Of a DNA stretch of 64,000 bases, positions 34,591-43,847 are shown one piece after another (the first letter of the stretch is position 1; each line of letters starts with the position of its first letter). Under the pieces are notes generated by a model. The model did no database searches. It worked only from the letters and a program-made list of their open reading frames with translations, and had not been told where the DNA came from. The stretch lies in NCBI RefSeq assembly GCF_002863225.1, contig NZ_PKEK01000062.1:34398-98397 (forward strand), read 5' to 3'. Position numbers and translations under genes: made by a program. Source of the stretch: Mycobacterium sp. (GTDB lineage: Bacteria > Actinomycetota > Actinomycetes > Mycobacteriales > Mycobacteriaceae).

Positions 34591-34630
34591 ACGTGGAGCG
34601 TCAACACCGTTCGGTGTCGGCGCTCCACGT
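34591..34630. terminator. Bidirectional hairpin terminator
   Basis: A perfect 10-bp stem ACGTGGAGCG/CGCTCCACGT encloses a second stem ACACCG/CGGTGT with a 2-nt loop. It lies just after the thiolase stop and overlaps the stop codon region of the convergent PAS gene. There is no U-tract, as is usual in mycobacteria. Confidence 0.7.
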
Positions 34631-35005
34631 CAGTTCGGTGATGTCAGTGACACCGATCAGCAGGACCTCGTCGGTGGCGCGAACGAACGGTGTCGGGGAT
34701 ATCAAGCAGCGCACCAAAAAGTCTTCGGGGTGGAACCAGTCCACGACCATCGTTCCGGCGGTGCGGAGCGCGGTGACGAAGTCTCGGGCCGGGGTCGCCG
34801 AGTGCCCGGCGAGCAACTCGGGAAGTCGCTGTCCGATCAGCCTGACCGTGTCGGGCCGGTGGCCGAGCATGGTGGCGAATGCGGGGTTGCTGTAGAAGAC
34901 GACGCCGTCGAGCCGGACGGCCAGCATCGGGATCGCCAATTGGTCCAACAACGTCGACGCGGGCATCTCGTGGAGGTAGCCAGAAGTATTGGGTGACGTG
35001 GTCAT
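34601..35005 (-). CDS. PAS domain protein
   Basis: A 134-aa stand-alone PAS domain starting at ATG 35005 with AGGA upstream. The pattern LDQLAIPMLAVRLDGVVFYSNPAFATMLGH, then an FxxPEDF-like segment (WFHPEDFLV) and a final strand LIGVTDITEL cover one PAS fold. There is no kinase, cyclase or DNA-binding part. It could be a ligand or redox sensor acting on a partner that cannot be identified. Confidence 0.72.
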   Translation of the reverse strand: MTTSPNTSGYLHEMPASTLLDQLAIPMLAVRLDGVVFYSNPAFATMLGHRPDTVRLIGQRLPELLAGHSATPARDFVTALRTAGTMVVDWFHPEDFLVRCLISPTPFVRATDEVLLIGVTDITELTWSADTERC

Positions 35006-35103
35006 GTGATCCTGGCGGGCGGGCGTCGCCTTGAATGTCGGGTCCGGAGCGATTGCCCCTCGACGTTGCGCGGCGGTGTCGCACGGCGCAACTCTTCCCA
35101 AAC

Positions 35104-35121
35104 CTGCTGGTTTTTCAGCAG
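35104..35121 (-). terminator. Possible small hairpin
   Basis: CTGCTG and CAGCAG pair around a six-base loop, about 100 bp downstream of the 35219-35755 gene on its strand. The rest of the 213-bp gap (35006-35218) shows nothing clear. Weak evidence. Confidence 0.25.
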
Positions 35122-35218
35122 CTTCAAAACCTACCCGATCTGGTCGGATCGCGGAGGTCGAGGGATATCGCCGGGCTCTGAGCAGGCGTTGGGCCGGCCT
35201 ACCGGACGCGATTACCGA

Positions 35219-35755
35219 TCACAGCCAGCCGGTCCGTGCGGCGGCGACCGGCTCGGCGGGGGCCGGTGCCAGCTCGCCGCTCTTCACGCCGTCGAGCATG
35301 CGCTTCACCGCGGCGACGATGTCGGGGGCCGCGGCCGCGAGTCCGGCTTTGTCGGCTTCGCTAACGTCAGCCGGATCGACACCCGCACGGGTCAACACCG
35401 CGTCAGGGTCGGCGAGTTCACCGGCCAGCCAGGAGACCGGGTCGGCGGACAGCTCGGGGACGAAGTTGCGTCGGCCCGGCTCCCATTCGGTGAAGCGGGG
35501 GTGGTGGTGCGCACGGTCCAGGGTGCCGGGCGGGCTCGCGGTGGAGCCGAAGAGGTCCACCCGCCAGACCGGGCGCTCGAGTGAGATCGGGACACCGGCG
35601 TAGATCGACCCGCGCGGCTCGCCCTTTTCGACGAGGCGCAGTTCCAGCCTGACTCCCCGCTCGGGAGTTTCCTGGCCTTCATTGGGGGTGGGGTCGACGA
35701 AGAACATGTCGCCGACGACGACACCGAGAGTTTCGAATCCGAACGCTGCGAACAT
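35219..35755 (-). CDS. Hypothetical protein
   Basis: A 178-aa protein, not recognised. The start is ATG 35755; the upstream open frame overlaps the next gene and lacks a site. It is acidic with a beta-rich first 110 residues (VVVGDMFFVDPTP, SIYAGVPISLERPVWRVDLFG, HHHPRFTEWEPG) and an Ala-rich helical tail. The tail ends in AAARTGWL. No signal peptide or membrane segment is seen. It lies 46 bp downstream of the ChoD-like gene on the same strand and may be cotranscribed. Confidence 0.6.
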   Translation of the reverse strand: MFAAFGFETLGVVVGDMFFVDPTPNEGQETPERGVRLELRLVEKGEPRGSIYAGVPISLERPVWRVDLFGSTASPPGTLDRAHHHPRFTEWEPGRRNFVPELSADPVSWLAGELADPDAVLTRAGVDPADVSEADKAGLAAAAPDIVAAVKRMLDGVKSGELAPAPAEPVAAARTGWL

Positions 35756-35801
35756 GCCTTCGAGGGTAGACCCACCCTTCGGACCGGGTCCGGCCCGCGA
35801 A

Positions 35802-37490
35802 CTACAGGGCGGCCGGCGCACCCGCGGGTACCGCTGGGCGGATCGGCCGCACCGGAGCGATCCGGACATACGGCGAACCCGGAGCTGGGCGTTCGTCGGG
35901 CTCACCCTTGTTGGGCCACAGCGAGGTGGCCCGCTCCGCAAGCGCGGTGATGGTGAGCGACGGGTTGACACCCAGATTCGCGGTGATCGTCGAGCCGTCG
36001 ATCACATGCAGCCCGGGGTGGCCGTGCATGCGGTGGTAGGGGTCTACGACACCTTCGTCCGCGCTCTCGCCGATGATGCAGCCGCCGATGAAATGCCCCG
36101 TCATCGGGACGTCGATCATGTCCGACCAACCGCCGCCGGCGATGCCGTCGAGGTGGTCGGCGGCACGTCGGGCGACCTCGTGGCCGACCGGGATCCAGGT
36201 GGGGTTCGGTTCACCGATGCCCTGGCGCGACACCAGCCGTCGCTTGAAGAACTTTCGCCGGGTGAATGTCGTCAGCGAATTGTCGTGAGTCTGCATCACC
36301 AGCAGCGGGATCGTCTGCTCTGACCAATGTCTCGGGTTGAACAGTCGCCAGAGGTCCCGCCGTTGGCGCGCGAACTCCTTGATTCCGCTGCGCCAGCGCC
36401 GTCCATTATCCGACCCGTCGACCAAGACGGTGCCCAGCAGCCCCATCAGGTTGGAGTCGTGACCGTAGCGACACGGCTCGACATGGGTGTGCTCGTCGGG
36501 ATGGATCGAGGATGTGATCGCGACGCCCTCCGAATAGTCGACGTCGTTGCGGCGTGCCCGCACCGCCAGGATCGACTCGGAGTTGGTCCGGGACAGCTCG
36601 CCGAGCCGGGGCGAGATGTGCGGCAGGCTCCCGCGATCCCGCAATCGGTGCAGCAGCCGTTGGCTGCCCAGGGCGGCCGCCGAGAACACCACCTGTTCGG
36701 CGGTGAAGGTGTGGTGTCGGCGCCGCAGCTTGCCACCGGTACGACGCGTCATCACGTCATACCCGCCGTCGCTACGCGGTCGGACGTCGACGACCGTGGT
36801 CAGCGGGTGCACTTTGGCGCCGAGCTTCTCGGCCAGGTACAGGTAGTTCTTGACCAGGGTGTTCTTGGCGTTGTGCCGGCAACCGGTCATGCATTCGCCG
36901 CAGTGCCGGCAGGCCCGCCGTTCCGGGCCGGCTCCGCCGAAGTAGGGGTCGCCGACGTCGGCGCCGGGCGCGGCGAGTTCCCCGTCAGAACCGGTGAAGC
37001 AAACCCCCACGGGGGTGGCGTGGAAGGTGTCGGCGACACCGAGGTCGGTGGCAATCTGCAGCATCACCTTGTCCGACGGTGTGATTCGCGGATAGGTCTC
37101 GACGCCGAGCATCCGCTTGGCCTGGTCGTACCACGGCTCGAGTTCGTCTTTCCAATCGGTGATGCCACTCCAGCGCCGGTCGGCGTAGAACGCGTCGCCG
37201 GGTTGGTAGAGGGTGTTCGCGTAGACCAGTGAGCCGCCACCCACCCCCGCGCCGCTGAGCACCACCGCGTCGGACAGTACGTCGATCCGCTGGATTCCGT
37301 AGCAGCCGACCGAAGGCCTGAAGATGTAATCCCTGACATGCCAAGAGTTTTTGGCGAAGTCCTCGTCGTTGAAACGGCGACCCGCTTCGAGCACGCCTAC
37401 CCGGTAACCTTTCTCGCTCAGCCGCAGCGCGGTGACGCTGCCGCCGAAGCCGGAACCGATCACCAACACGTCATAATCGAATCCAGTCAT
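35802..37490 (-). CDS. choD: GMC oxidoreductase, ChoD-like (putative cholesterol oxidase family)
   Basis: A 562-aa flavoprotein starting at ATG 37490 in an ATGA overlap with the BVMO. The FAD motif VIGSGFGGSVTALRLSEKGY is at residues 8-27, GAGVGGGSLVYANTL near 83, a four-Cys cluster CRHCGECMTGC near 195-206, and HVIDGSTITANLGVNPS near 520. This pattern follows mycobacterial ChoD closely, including the Cys cluster. ChoD proteins are named cholesterol oxidases but that activity is debated. In this context it may oxidise an alcohol next to the Baeyer-Villiger enzyme. The symbol is by resemblance. Confidence 0.82.
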   Translation of the reverse strand: MTGFDYDVLVIGSGFGGSVTALRLSEKGYRVGVLEAGRRFNDEDFAKNSWHVRDYIFRPSVGCYGIQRIDVLSDAVVLSGAGVGGGSLVYANTLYQPGDAFYADRRWSGITDWKDELEPWYDQAKRMLGVETYPRITPSDKVMLQIATDLGVADTFHATPVGVCFTGSDGELAAPGADVGDPYFGGAGPERRACRHCGECMTGCRHNAKNTLVKNYLYLAEKLGAKVHPLTTVVDVRPRSDGGYDVMTRRTGGKLRRRHHTFTAEQVVFSAAALGSQRLLHRLRDRGSLPHISPRLGELSRTNSESILAVRARRNDVDYSEGVAITSSIHPDEHTHVEPCRYGHDSNLMGLLGTVLVDGSDNGRRWRSGIKEFARQRRDLWRLFNPRHWSEQTIPLLVMQTHDNSLTTFTRRKFFKRRLVSRQGIGEPNPTWIPVGHEVARRAADHLDGIAGGGWSDMIDVPMTGHFIGGCIIGESADEGVVDPYHRMHGHPGLHVIDGSTITANLGVNPSLTITALAERATSLWPNKGEPDERPAPGSPYVRIAPVRPIRPAVPAGAPAAL

Positions 37491-38977
37491 GCGTCGACCT
37501 CCTCGGCCAGCTTGGGGCTGATTGCCCGGTAGTCCGCGATTTCCGTTGTCCGCGTGCGGCGTTGGTATTCGTGTACCAGGCCCGGCCAGTTGGTGGTGAC
37601 CCGGCCGGAGGCGGCCCGGTACCAGGAATCGCAGGAGCTCCACACGCCGCGCTCGAGCCGTGACTGGATGTCATCGTCGTACGCCTGCTCGACGTCGTGC
37701 CGGACCTCGAACGCGTGGGCGCGACCGCGGGCGATTTCTTCGACGATCTGCCGGATGTAGCGCGCCTGCTGCTCCATCATCAGGATGATCGAGCTGCTGC
37801 CGAGATTGGTATTCGGGCCGTAGATCAGGAACATGTTCGGAAATCCCGGCACGGCCATGCCGAGGTGCGCACGGGCGCCGTCGGCCCACTGGGAATGCAG
37901 ATCGCGCCCGCCGCGGCCGCAGACCCTCATCGGCGCGAGGAATTCGGTGGCTTTGAAACCGGTGCCGTAGATGATGACATCTACGTCGTGTACCCGGCCG
38001 TCAGCGGTTCGCACACCCGTCGGCGTCACCTCTTCGATCGTCTCGGTCTCGACATCGACGTTGTCGCAGGCCAGCGCCGCATACCAATCGCTGCTGAACA
38101 GCACCCTCTTACAGCCGATCGGATAGTCGGGCGTGAGCTTGGCGCGCAACACCGGATCTTTGATGTGCCACTTGAGGTTTGCCGACGCCAGCAGGCCCAC
38201 CAACCGGGCCAGCGGGGCCGCCTTGGTCAACGCGAGGCTGAAGAACTCGGTGATGTTCCAGATCAACTCGCGCATGGCGGCGGCGAACCCCGGTAGCGTG
38301 CGGAACGCGGCGTGGTGAGTGGTGGTGTAGGCGCGATCCGGCTTCGGGATCACATACGGCGCCGACCGTTGAAACACGGTGACTTGCTTGGCAATTCGGC
38401 GAATGCGCGGGACAAACTGAATTGCCGATGCGCCGGTGCCGAGTACCGCGACACGCTTACCGGACAGATCGACGTCATGTTGCCAGTCGGCGGAATGGAA
38501 GGACGGGCCGGCGAATGTGTCGAGCCCGGGTATGGCCGGGAGCGCCGGTCGGGACAGCTGGCCCACCGCCGGGACGACGATGTCGGCTTCGAGAACCTCG
38601 CCGTGGGACGTCCGCACCCGCCAGGTGGCCGATGCGTCGCGATATTCGGCCGAGGTGACCTCGACGCCGGTGCGGACCAGCTCGCGCAAACCGAGGCGGT
38701 CGGCGGTGTCGCGAATGTAGCCGAGGATGTCGGGTTGCTCGGCGTAACGGCGGCCCCAGTTGGTCTTGCGGGCGAACGAGTAGGAGTACAGGTTCGACGG
38801 GACGTCGCAGGCTGCGCCGGGATAAGTGTTCTCGCGCCACACGCCGCCGACGTCGTCGGCCTTCTCCAGGATCGTGACGTCCGCGAGGCCATCTTTGGAC
38901 AATTCGTAGGCGGCGGCCAGTCCGCCGAATCCGGCTCCGATCACCAGCGCCCGTGGGCGGTGATTAGTCGTAGTCAT
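37487..38977 (-). CDS. Baeyer-Villiger-type flavin monooxygenase
   Basis: A 496-aa enzyme with FAD motif VIGAGFGGLAAAYEL near residue 12, the complete fingerprint FAGPSFHSADW near 160, a second Rossmann motif VLGTGASAIQ near 180 and YGTGFKATEF near 340. It is predicted to insert oxygen next to a ketone using NADPH. ATG 38977 is chosen: a TAGCGT -10-like box ends seven bases upstream (leaderless); GTG 38986 is the alternative. It is the first gene of an operon with the ChoD-like oxidase, 88 bp downstream of the AraC stop. Confidence 0.87.
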   Translation of the reverse strand: MTTTNHRPRALVIGAGFGGLAAAYELSKDGLADVTILEKADDVGGVWRENTYPGAACDVPSNLYSYSFARKTNWGRRYAEQPDILGYIRDTADRLGLRELVRTGVEVTSAEYRDASATWRVRTSHGEVLEADIVVPAVGQLSRPALPAIPGLDTFAGPSFHSADWQHDVDLSGKRVAVLGTGASAIQFVPRIRRIAKQVTVFQRSAPYVIPKPDRAYTTTHHAAFRTLPGFAAAMRELIWNITEFFSLALTKAAPLARLVGLLASANLKWHIKDPVLRAKLTPDYPIGCKRVLFSSDWYAALACDNVDVETETIEEVTPTGVRTADGRVHDVDVIIYGTGFKATEFLAPMRVCGRGGRDLHSQWADGARAHLGMAVPGFPNMFLIYGPNTNLGSSSIILMMEQQARYIRQIVEEIARGRAHAFEVRHDVEQAYDDDIQSRLERGVWSSCDSWYRAASGRVTTNWPGLVHEYQRRTRTTEIADYRAISPKLAEEVDA

Positions 38978-39064
38978 GATGTTCACGCTAGGAGTTACAC
39001 CCGCTGCGCCCGCAGTCGATTGCGGTCGAAAAATCCATAATTCCGGCCAACCGGCCGGTGACGA

Positions 39065-40126
39065 TCACACTGCGAGCCGCGCCCGAGGCGCCGCCGACCG
39101 CTGATAGCGGGCTGGGGTCGTTCCCGTCCAGCGCTTGAACGCGGCGATGAAGCTGGTCGCCTCGGCATAGCCGAGCCGCTGCGCGACGTCTTCGACCGAC
39201 AGCGCGCCGGTCGCCAGCAGCTCCTCGGCCAGCACCCGGTGCACCTCCTCGACCAGGTCGCGGAAGGTGGTGTGCTCCTCGGCCAGCCGCCGCCGCAGTG
39301 TTCGCTCGCTCATCGCCAGATGGCGGGCGACGCCGGCGACGGTGTGCGGTTCGCCGTCGATCGAGGCGAGTCGGTCGCGAACCCGGCGGGCGACACCGGT
39401 CAACTGCCGACGGCGTTCCAAAAGGTCCTGGCACTGCTGCATACATGTCGCGACGGTGATCGCACTGGCCTGCGGCAGCCGGTTGTCGAGCAGGGCGGCC
39501 GGAAACCTGGCCGCGTTCAACGGCGCCTCGTACTGCGGGGTCACACCGAACATCTCCCGGGCCGCGGCATCGCCTGACGCCGGTGCGGGCGCAGCGAACT
39601 CGATCGAGGTGAACGGCACGGGGTTGCCCAGCAACCCCGCCATGACCCGGGCGATCGCCGCGAGATCGCGTCGCAGCAGGAATTCGGCGACCGGACCGGA
39701 CAGGTCCGGCAGCTGGAGTCGCAGCACCGCGACCGATCCGTCGACCGTCACGCTCGGCAAGGAGAAACCGTAGCTGAGCTCGTAGAAGCGGGCGGCGAAC
39801 CGCACCGCGTCGCCCAGCGTCGAGCTGGTCAGGCACGCGAAGCCGAATATTCCGAGCGATCCGACGTGGTAGCCGCCGCCGACCCGCACGCCCAAATTCG
39901 CGGCGTCGCCCAACAGGTCCACCAGGTTGCCGACGACGGCCAGCTCCTGACGGCCGACGATCATCCGGTCGGGGTCACGGAGATCCGCCTCCGAGAGTCC
40001 GGAGTCCTTCAGCACATCGGCGACGACGAGACCGTTGTCGCGACCGAACTCGGCCATCAATGCGACGCTGACCGTGCTGCGCGGGAAATCCCAATGCGAC
40101 ACCTGTTGGCCCGCGAACACCTTCAT
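39065..40126 (-). CDS. AraC family transcriptional regulator
   Basis: A 353-aa regulator. The N-terminal about 200 residues form the arabinose-binding-like domain of the OruR/VirS group, and the C-terminal helix-turn-helix pair includes VAGVARHLAMSERTLRRRL and VEDVAQRLGYAEATSFIAAFKRWTG with the classic ending TTPARYQR. The ATG 40126 start is supported by similarity; a longer frame upstream is not. It is divergent from the P450 at 40213 and upstream of the BVMO. It could control both. A half copy of the 19-bp motif (TACTGAAGTGC) ends at its ATG. Confidence 0.87.
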   Translation of the reverse strand: MKVFAGQQVSHWDFPRSTVSVALMAEFGRDNGLVVADVLKDSGLSEADLRDPDRMIVGRQELAVVGNLVDLLGDAANLGVRVGGGYHVGSLGIFGFACLTSSTLGDAVRFAARFYELSYGFSLPSVTVDGSVAVLRLQLPDLSGPVAEFLLRRDLAAIARVMAGLLGNPVPFTSIEFAAPAPASGDAAAREMFGVTPQYEAPLNAARFPAALLDNRLPQASAITVATCMQQCQDLLERRRQLTGVARRVRDRLASIDGEPHTVAGVARHLAMSERTLRRRLAEEHTTFRDLVEEVHRVLAEELLATGALSVEDVAQRLGYAEATSFIAAFKRWTGTTPARYQRSAAPRARLAV

Positions 40127-40212
40127 GCACTTCAGTATGGCCAAACGAACTCGGAAGGGGCTGCGGCGGCGCATTAGGCTCAACGCATTCGATCGACACG
40201 GAGAGTGGACGC

Positions 40213-41505
40213 ATGGACCTGCCCGTCCGGGACTGGACGCATTGGGCGACAGGCTATGGGTTGCCGCGCACGATGTTGAATCTGCTGGCGCGCCAGGGTG
40301 ATCCGATGGCAAAGCTGCTGACGATCGACCGCAATCCGGTCGACGACATCTATCCGCTGATCGAGCAGGTCCGGGCGCGGGGCCGGATGTCCCGGGTAGC
40401 CGGGGCCGGCTGGGTGAGTGCTGACGCGCAGATCCTGCGCGCGGTGTTGCGCGACAGCCGGATCAGGACCGCCAAACCCCGCGACCGGTCACCGTTTCGG
40501 GCCGGCCAGTGGCTTCTGGCCAGAACCGACCCCGGGCTGATGAACCCGATCGAACCGCCCTCGATGCTGGTCACCGAGCCTCCCGAGCACGCCCGGCTGC
40601 GCCAACCGGTGACGCGGGCGTTCACGCCGCGGGCGCTGGACCGACTTCGCGCGGGTATCCACAACCTCGCCAACCGGTTGCTCGACGATCTGGACGGCGC
40701 GACGGAGTGCGACCTGGTCGCGAAGTACGCCGCGCAGATCCCGATGGCGGTGATCACCGACATGATGGCGATACCGCGGGACGACACGCCCTACCTGCTC
40801 GACGTCGCGGAGACGGCCACGAGCCTGCTCGGCAGCATCGGTGCGTCGTGGCGCGCCTACCGGTCGGCCACGACTGTCTTGCGCGAGTTCGAGGGGTACG
40901 TCGGCGCGCACATCGAGCGGCTGCGGGACAGCGACGAAGACAGCATCCTGTCCGACGTCATCCGCAACAGCGATCTGACCGAGGCCGAGCTCAAGATGCT
41001 GGCGGCGCTGCTTTTCGGGGCGGGGTTCATCACCACGACGCACATTCTGGGCAAGGCGGTGATAGCGCTCGTCCGTCATCCGGACCAGCTCGCCGTTCTA
41101 CGCGCACACCCCGAGGGATGGCCCAACGCCGTCGAGGAGATTCTGCGCTACGACACCCCTGTCCAATTCGTGCCCCGGGTCGCGGCCGAAGACGTTGACA
41201 TCGAGGGGTATTCGGTCCGGGCGGGTGAGGCGATATTCATCATGTACGGCGGGGCCAACCGTGACCCAGCGGTCTTCGACGATCCGAACGTCTTCGACAC
41301 CACCCGAGCCAATGCCCGCGATCACCTCACCTTCGGCACCGGCGTGCATACCTGCCTGGGCGCGGCACTGGGTCGGATGGAAGTCCAGATCGGCCTGCAA
41401 ACCCTGTTCGAGCGGTTCCCGCGGCTGAGCCTGGCCGGCGAACCGGTCTACAACAACATCATCGGCTTACACGGGCTCAAGCAGCTTCCGGTGTCACTGG
41501 GCTAA
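40213..41505 (+). CDS. Cytochrome P450 with altered I-helix
   Basis: A 430-aa P450 with GGAGAG 10 bases before ATG. ExxR is in EEILRYDTP and the heme Cys in FGTGVHTCLGAALGRM near residue 379. The I-helix reads LLFGAGFITTTHIL near 268: Ile stands where the conserved Asp/Glu of A-G-x-(D/E)-T lies, while the Thr is kept. That acid helps proton delivery to bound O2, so catalysis may differ. It stands alone, divergent from the AraC gene, and its stop overlaps the convergent FadD stop. Confidence 0.88.
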   Translation: MDLPVRDWTHWATGYGLPRTMLNLLARQGDPMAKLLTIDRNPVDDIYPLIEQVRARGRMSRVAGAGWVSADAQILRAVLRDSRIRTAKPRDRSPFRAGQWLLARTDPGLMNPIEPPSMLVTEPPEHARLRQPVTRAFTPRALDRLRAGIHNLANRLLDDLDGATECDLVAKYAAQIPMAVITDMMAIPRDDTPYLLDVAETATSLLGSIGASWRAYRSATTVLREFEGYVGAHIERLRDSDEDSILSDVIRNSDLTEAELKMLAALLFGAGFITTTHILGKAVIALVRHPDQLAVLRAHPEGWPNAVEEILRYDTPVQFVPRVAAEDVDIEGYSVRAGEAIFIMYGGANRDPAVFDDPNVFDTTRANARDHLTFGTGVHTCLGAALGRMEVQIGLQTLFERFPRLSLAGEPVYNNIIGLHGLKQLPVSLG

Positions 41506-43154
41506 GCCTCGCTCACCGCCTGCTCGCGGGCCCACCGGTAGTCGGCCTTGCCCGCCGGGCTGCGCAGTATGGCGGCCCGGAACACGATTGCCTTCGGCAG
41601 CTTGTAGCGCGCCAAAGTCTGTGCGGCATGGTCGATCAAGTCGCCGGCCTCAGCCGTCGCGTCGTCGTCGAGCGCGACGACGGCGACCACCTCCTGGCCC
41701 CACCTCTCGCTCGGCCGTCCGGCGACGACGACATCGCGGACAGCGGGATGCGATGCGATCGCGGTCTCGACCTCTTCGACGAAGATCTTCTCGCCGCCGG
41801 AGTTGATCGTCACCGAGTCCCGGCCCAGCAACTCGATACACCCGTCGTCGCGGTGCCGTGCGCGGTCACCCGGAATCGCGTAGCGCACGCCGTCGATCAC
41901 CGGGAAGGTTGCGGCGGTCTTTGCAGCGTCACCCTTGTAACCCAGTGGTATATAACCCTTTTGGGCCAGCCAGCCCATCCCGTCGTGGCCCGGCTGCAGG
42001 AGTGAGCCGTGATCCTCGGCGGCCACCACGGTGTCGGGTCCGGTGCTGAAGGTGCCCGTCGAAACCCCGGCCGCCGTCGACATGTGGTGCATCTGGCCAC
42101 CGGTCTCCGACGAGCCGACGCCGTCGATGACGATGGCGTTGGGCAGCACTTCGATCAACCGCTGCTTGACGAACGGTGTCAGCAGCGCGCCGCCGTTGGC
42201 CACCACCGCCAACGACGACACGTCTGCAATGCCCTTCTCGATGGCGGTGACGAGTGGGCGAGCCACCGCGTCGCCGACCACAGTCACCGTTATCACCTTC
42301 TCCCGCTCGATGGTGCGGACCACATCGTCGGCGTCCAAATGGTCTACGACGGAGGGGAATACGACGGTTTGGCCGGTGGTGATCGCTGTCATGACGCTCC
42401 ACTGGGCGGCGCCGTGAATCAGCGGGGGCAGCACCAACAGCTTGGTTCCGACGCTGCCGGCCAGTCTGCCGACGATCTCGTCGAGCGACGTGCTGGGCTC
42501 GCCGGTCATCAGGTTTCGACCGCCGAAGGACGTCATGAAGATGTCGTGCTGACGCCACAGCACACCCTTGGGCATGCCGGTGGTGCCGCCGGTGTAGAGG
42601 ACGTACAAGTCGTCGGGGGAGTGCTCGATGTCCGGCGAAGGGGCTGGCGAGCTGATCGCGTCCTCGTAGTCCACGGCGCCGTCGAGCAGCGGGTTGCCCG
42701 AATCGTCGGCGATCTGGATCAGGACCCGCAGTTGCGGAAGATCCGGCAGCACCTCGGCCACCCGTGGCGCGAACGCGGCGTGATAGATCAGTGCCGTCGC
42801 GCCCGAGTCGGCCAGCAGATATTGCAGCTCGCTTTTGACGTAGCGGTAGTTGACGTTGAACGGTGCGACCCGGGCGCCGAAGGCCCCGATCAGCGACTCG
42901 ACGAACTCGTTGCCGTTGTAGGCGTACAGGCCGAGGAGATCCTGTCCGGCCTGATGTCCGTCGAGCGCCGATCGCTCGGTGTGGCAACCCAATCCGCGTG
43001 CGTGCAGATAGGCCGCCAGCTGCCGTGACCGGTCGATGATCTGCGCATAGGTGTACCGCTTGTCGCCCTGGATGATCAGTTCGCGGTCCGGAATCGTGGC
43101 TGCTACGGCCGCGGTGACGGCGGGAACGGTGAATTCGACTGCGCTGTCGGACAT
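41502..43154 (-). CDS. Acyl-CoA synthetase (FadD19-like)
   Basis: A 550-aa ligase with P-loop LYTGGTTGMPKGV near residue 195, GVGSSETGGQM near 345 and A10 Lys in SPAGKADYRWA. The TGGTTGMPKG form and the overall length match FadD19-type enzymes that activate C24-branched or similar bulky acids; the substrate is inferred from family only. It is a paralogue of the ligase at 25596. It lies 8 bp downstream of the thioesterase, in the minus-strand run headed by the Rieske oxygenase. Confidence 0.88.
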   Translation of the reverse strand: MSDSAVEFTVPAVTAAVAATIPDRELIIQGDKRYTYAQIIDRSRQLAAYLHARGLGCHTERSALDGHQAGQDLLGLYAYNGNEFVESLIGAFGARVAPFNVNYRYVKSELQYLLADSGATALIYHAAFAPRVAEVLPDLPQLRVLIQIADDSGNPLLDGAVDYEDAISSPAPSPDIEHSPDDLYVLYTGGTTGMPKGVLWRQHDIFMTSFGGRNLMTGEPSTSLDEIVGRLAGSVGTKLLVLPPLIHGAAQWSVMTAITTGQTVVFPSVVDHLDADDVVRTIEREKVITVTVVGDAVARPLVTAIEKGIADVSSLAVVANGGALLTPFVKQRLIEVLPNAIVIDGVGSSETGGQMHHMSTAAGVSTGTFSTGPDTVVAAEDHGSLLQPGHDGMGWLAQKGYIPLGYKGDAAKTAATFPVIDGVRYAIPGDRARHRDDGCIELLGRDSVTINSGGEKIFVEEVETAIASHPAVRDVVVAGRPSERWGQEVVAVVALDDDATAEAGDLIDHAAQTLARYKLPKAIVFRAAILRSPAGKADYRWAREQAVSEA

Positions 43155-43162
43155 CTAGACCC

Positions 43163-43783
43163 TCACGGCTGGTGTGGAAGCAAGCGGACCATCAGGCCGT
43201 TGGCTTCGCTGAGGACGGCGCCGTCGGCCGATGTCATAGTAGCCTCTATGAAAACTTTCCTACCATCGATCTCCCTGACCGAGCCACGGGTTTCCAGCGG
43301 CTCGCCGATCGGGGTGATCTTGCGGTAGTCGACGTGCAGAAATGCGGTCCTGGTCGGGAAGATGTTCGCCGCGGTCACGGTCATACCGAACAGCCAGTCG
43401 TACAGCAGCGGAATGATTCCGCCGTGCACTGCCCGGTTGCCGCCGATGTGGGCTTCGGTGAAGTGCCCGGTCATGGTGACGCCGTCGGCGCTGGAGTCGG
43501 CCACCGTCCACGGCGGCATCAACGGGTGGCCCAGACCCGGGATGCTCAACACCCGGCCCGCCACCGTTTCGGTCTCTGGAACCTGGTGGCCGTCCAGGAT
43601 CGCGCAGGCGCTCTCCAGGTGCTCGGCGGCGGCGGCCCACCGCGAACCGCCCGGGTCGGTAGAGACGGTCAGGTCCTGCAGGCGGCGCAGCGCCGTGACG
43701 TATCGGCCCAATTCCTCGGGGGCGTCCTCGACCGGTCGAACGTCGGGGAATCCGCCACGGGCTGCGGGCGCGGTATCGGTCAC
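43163..43783 (-). CDS. Hotdog-fold thioesterase (PaaI-like)
   Basis: A 206-aa hotdog protein. The C-terminal domain has EAHIGGNRAVHGGIIPLLYDWLFG near residue 117, matching the VHGG pattern of the paralogue at 20031, which also has a helical N-terminal extension. It probably hydrolyses CoA thioesters in the same pathway. It lies 64 bp downstream of the Rieske gene. Confidence 0.75.
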   Translation of the reverse strand: MTDTAPAARGGFPDVRPVEDAPEELGRYVTALRRLQDLTVSTDPGGSRWAAAAEHLESACAILDGHQVPETETVAGRVLSIPGLGHPLMPPWTVADSSADGVTMTGHFTEAHIGGNRAVHGGIIPLLYDWLFGMTVTAANIFPTRTAFLHVDYRKITPIGEPLETRGSVREIDGRKVFIEATMTSADGAVLSEANGLMVRLLPHQP

Positions 43784-43847
43784 GAAGTCCTCTCATCTGA
43801 CCGGCTCCACGTCTGGAGCTGGTCGTCGGTGGGCTCGGTCAGGTCCG

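Noticed and set aside
42009..43028. Plus-strand open frame of 339 codons
   Set aside because: It is antisense to the FadD19-like ligase.
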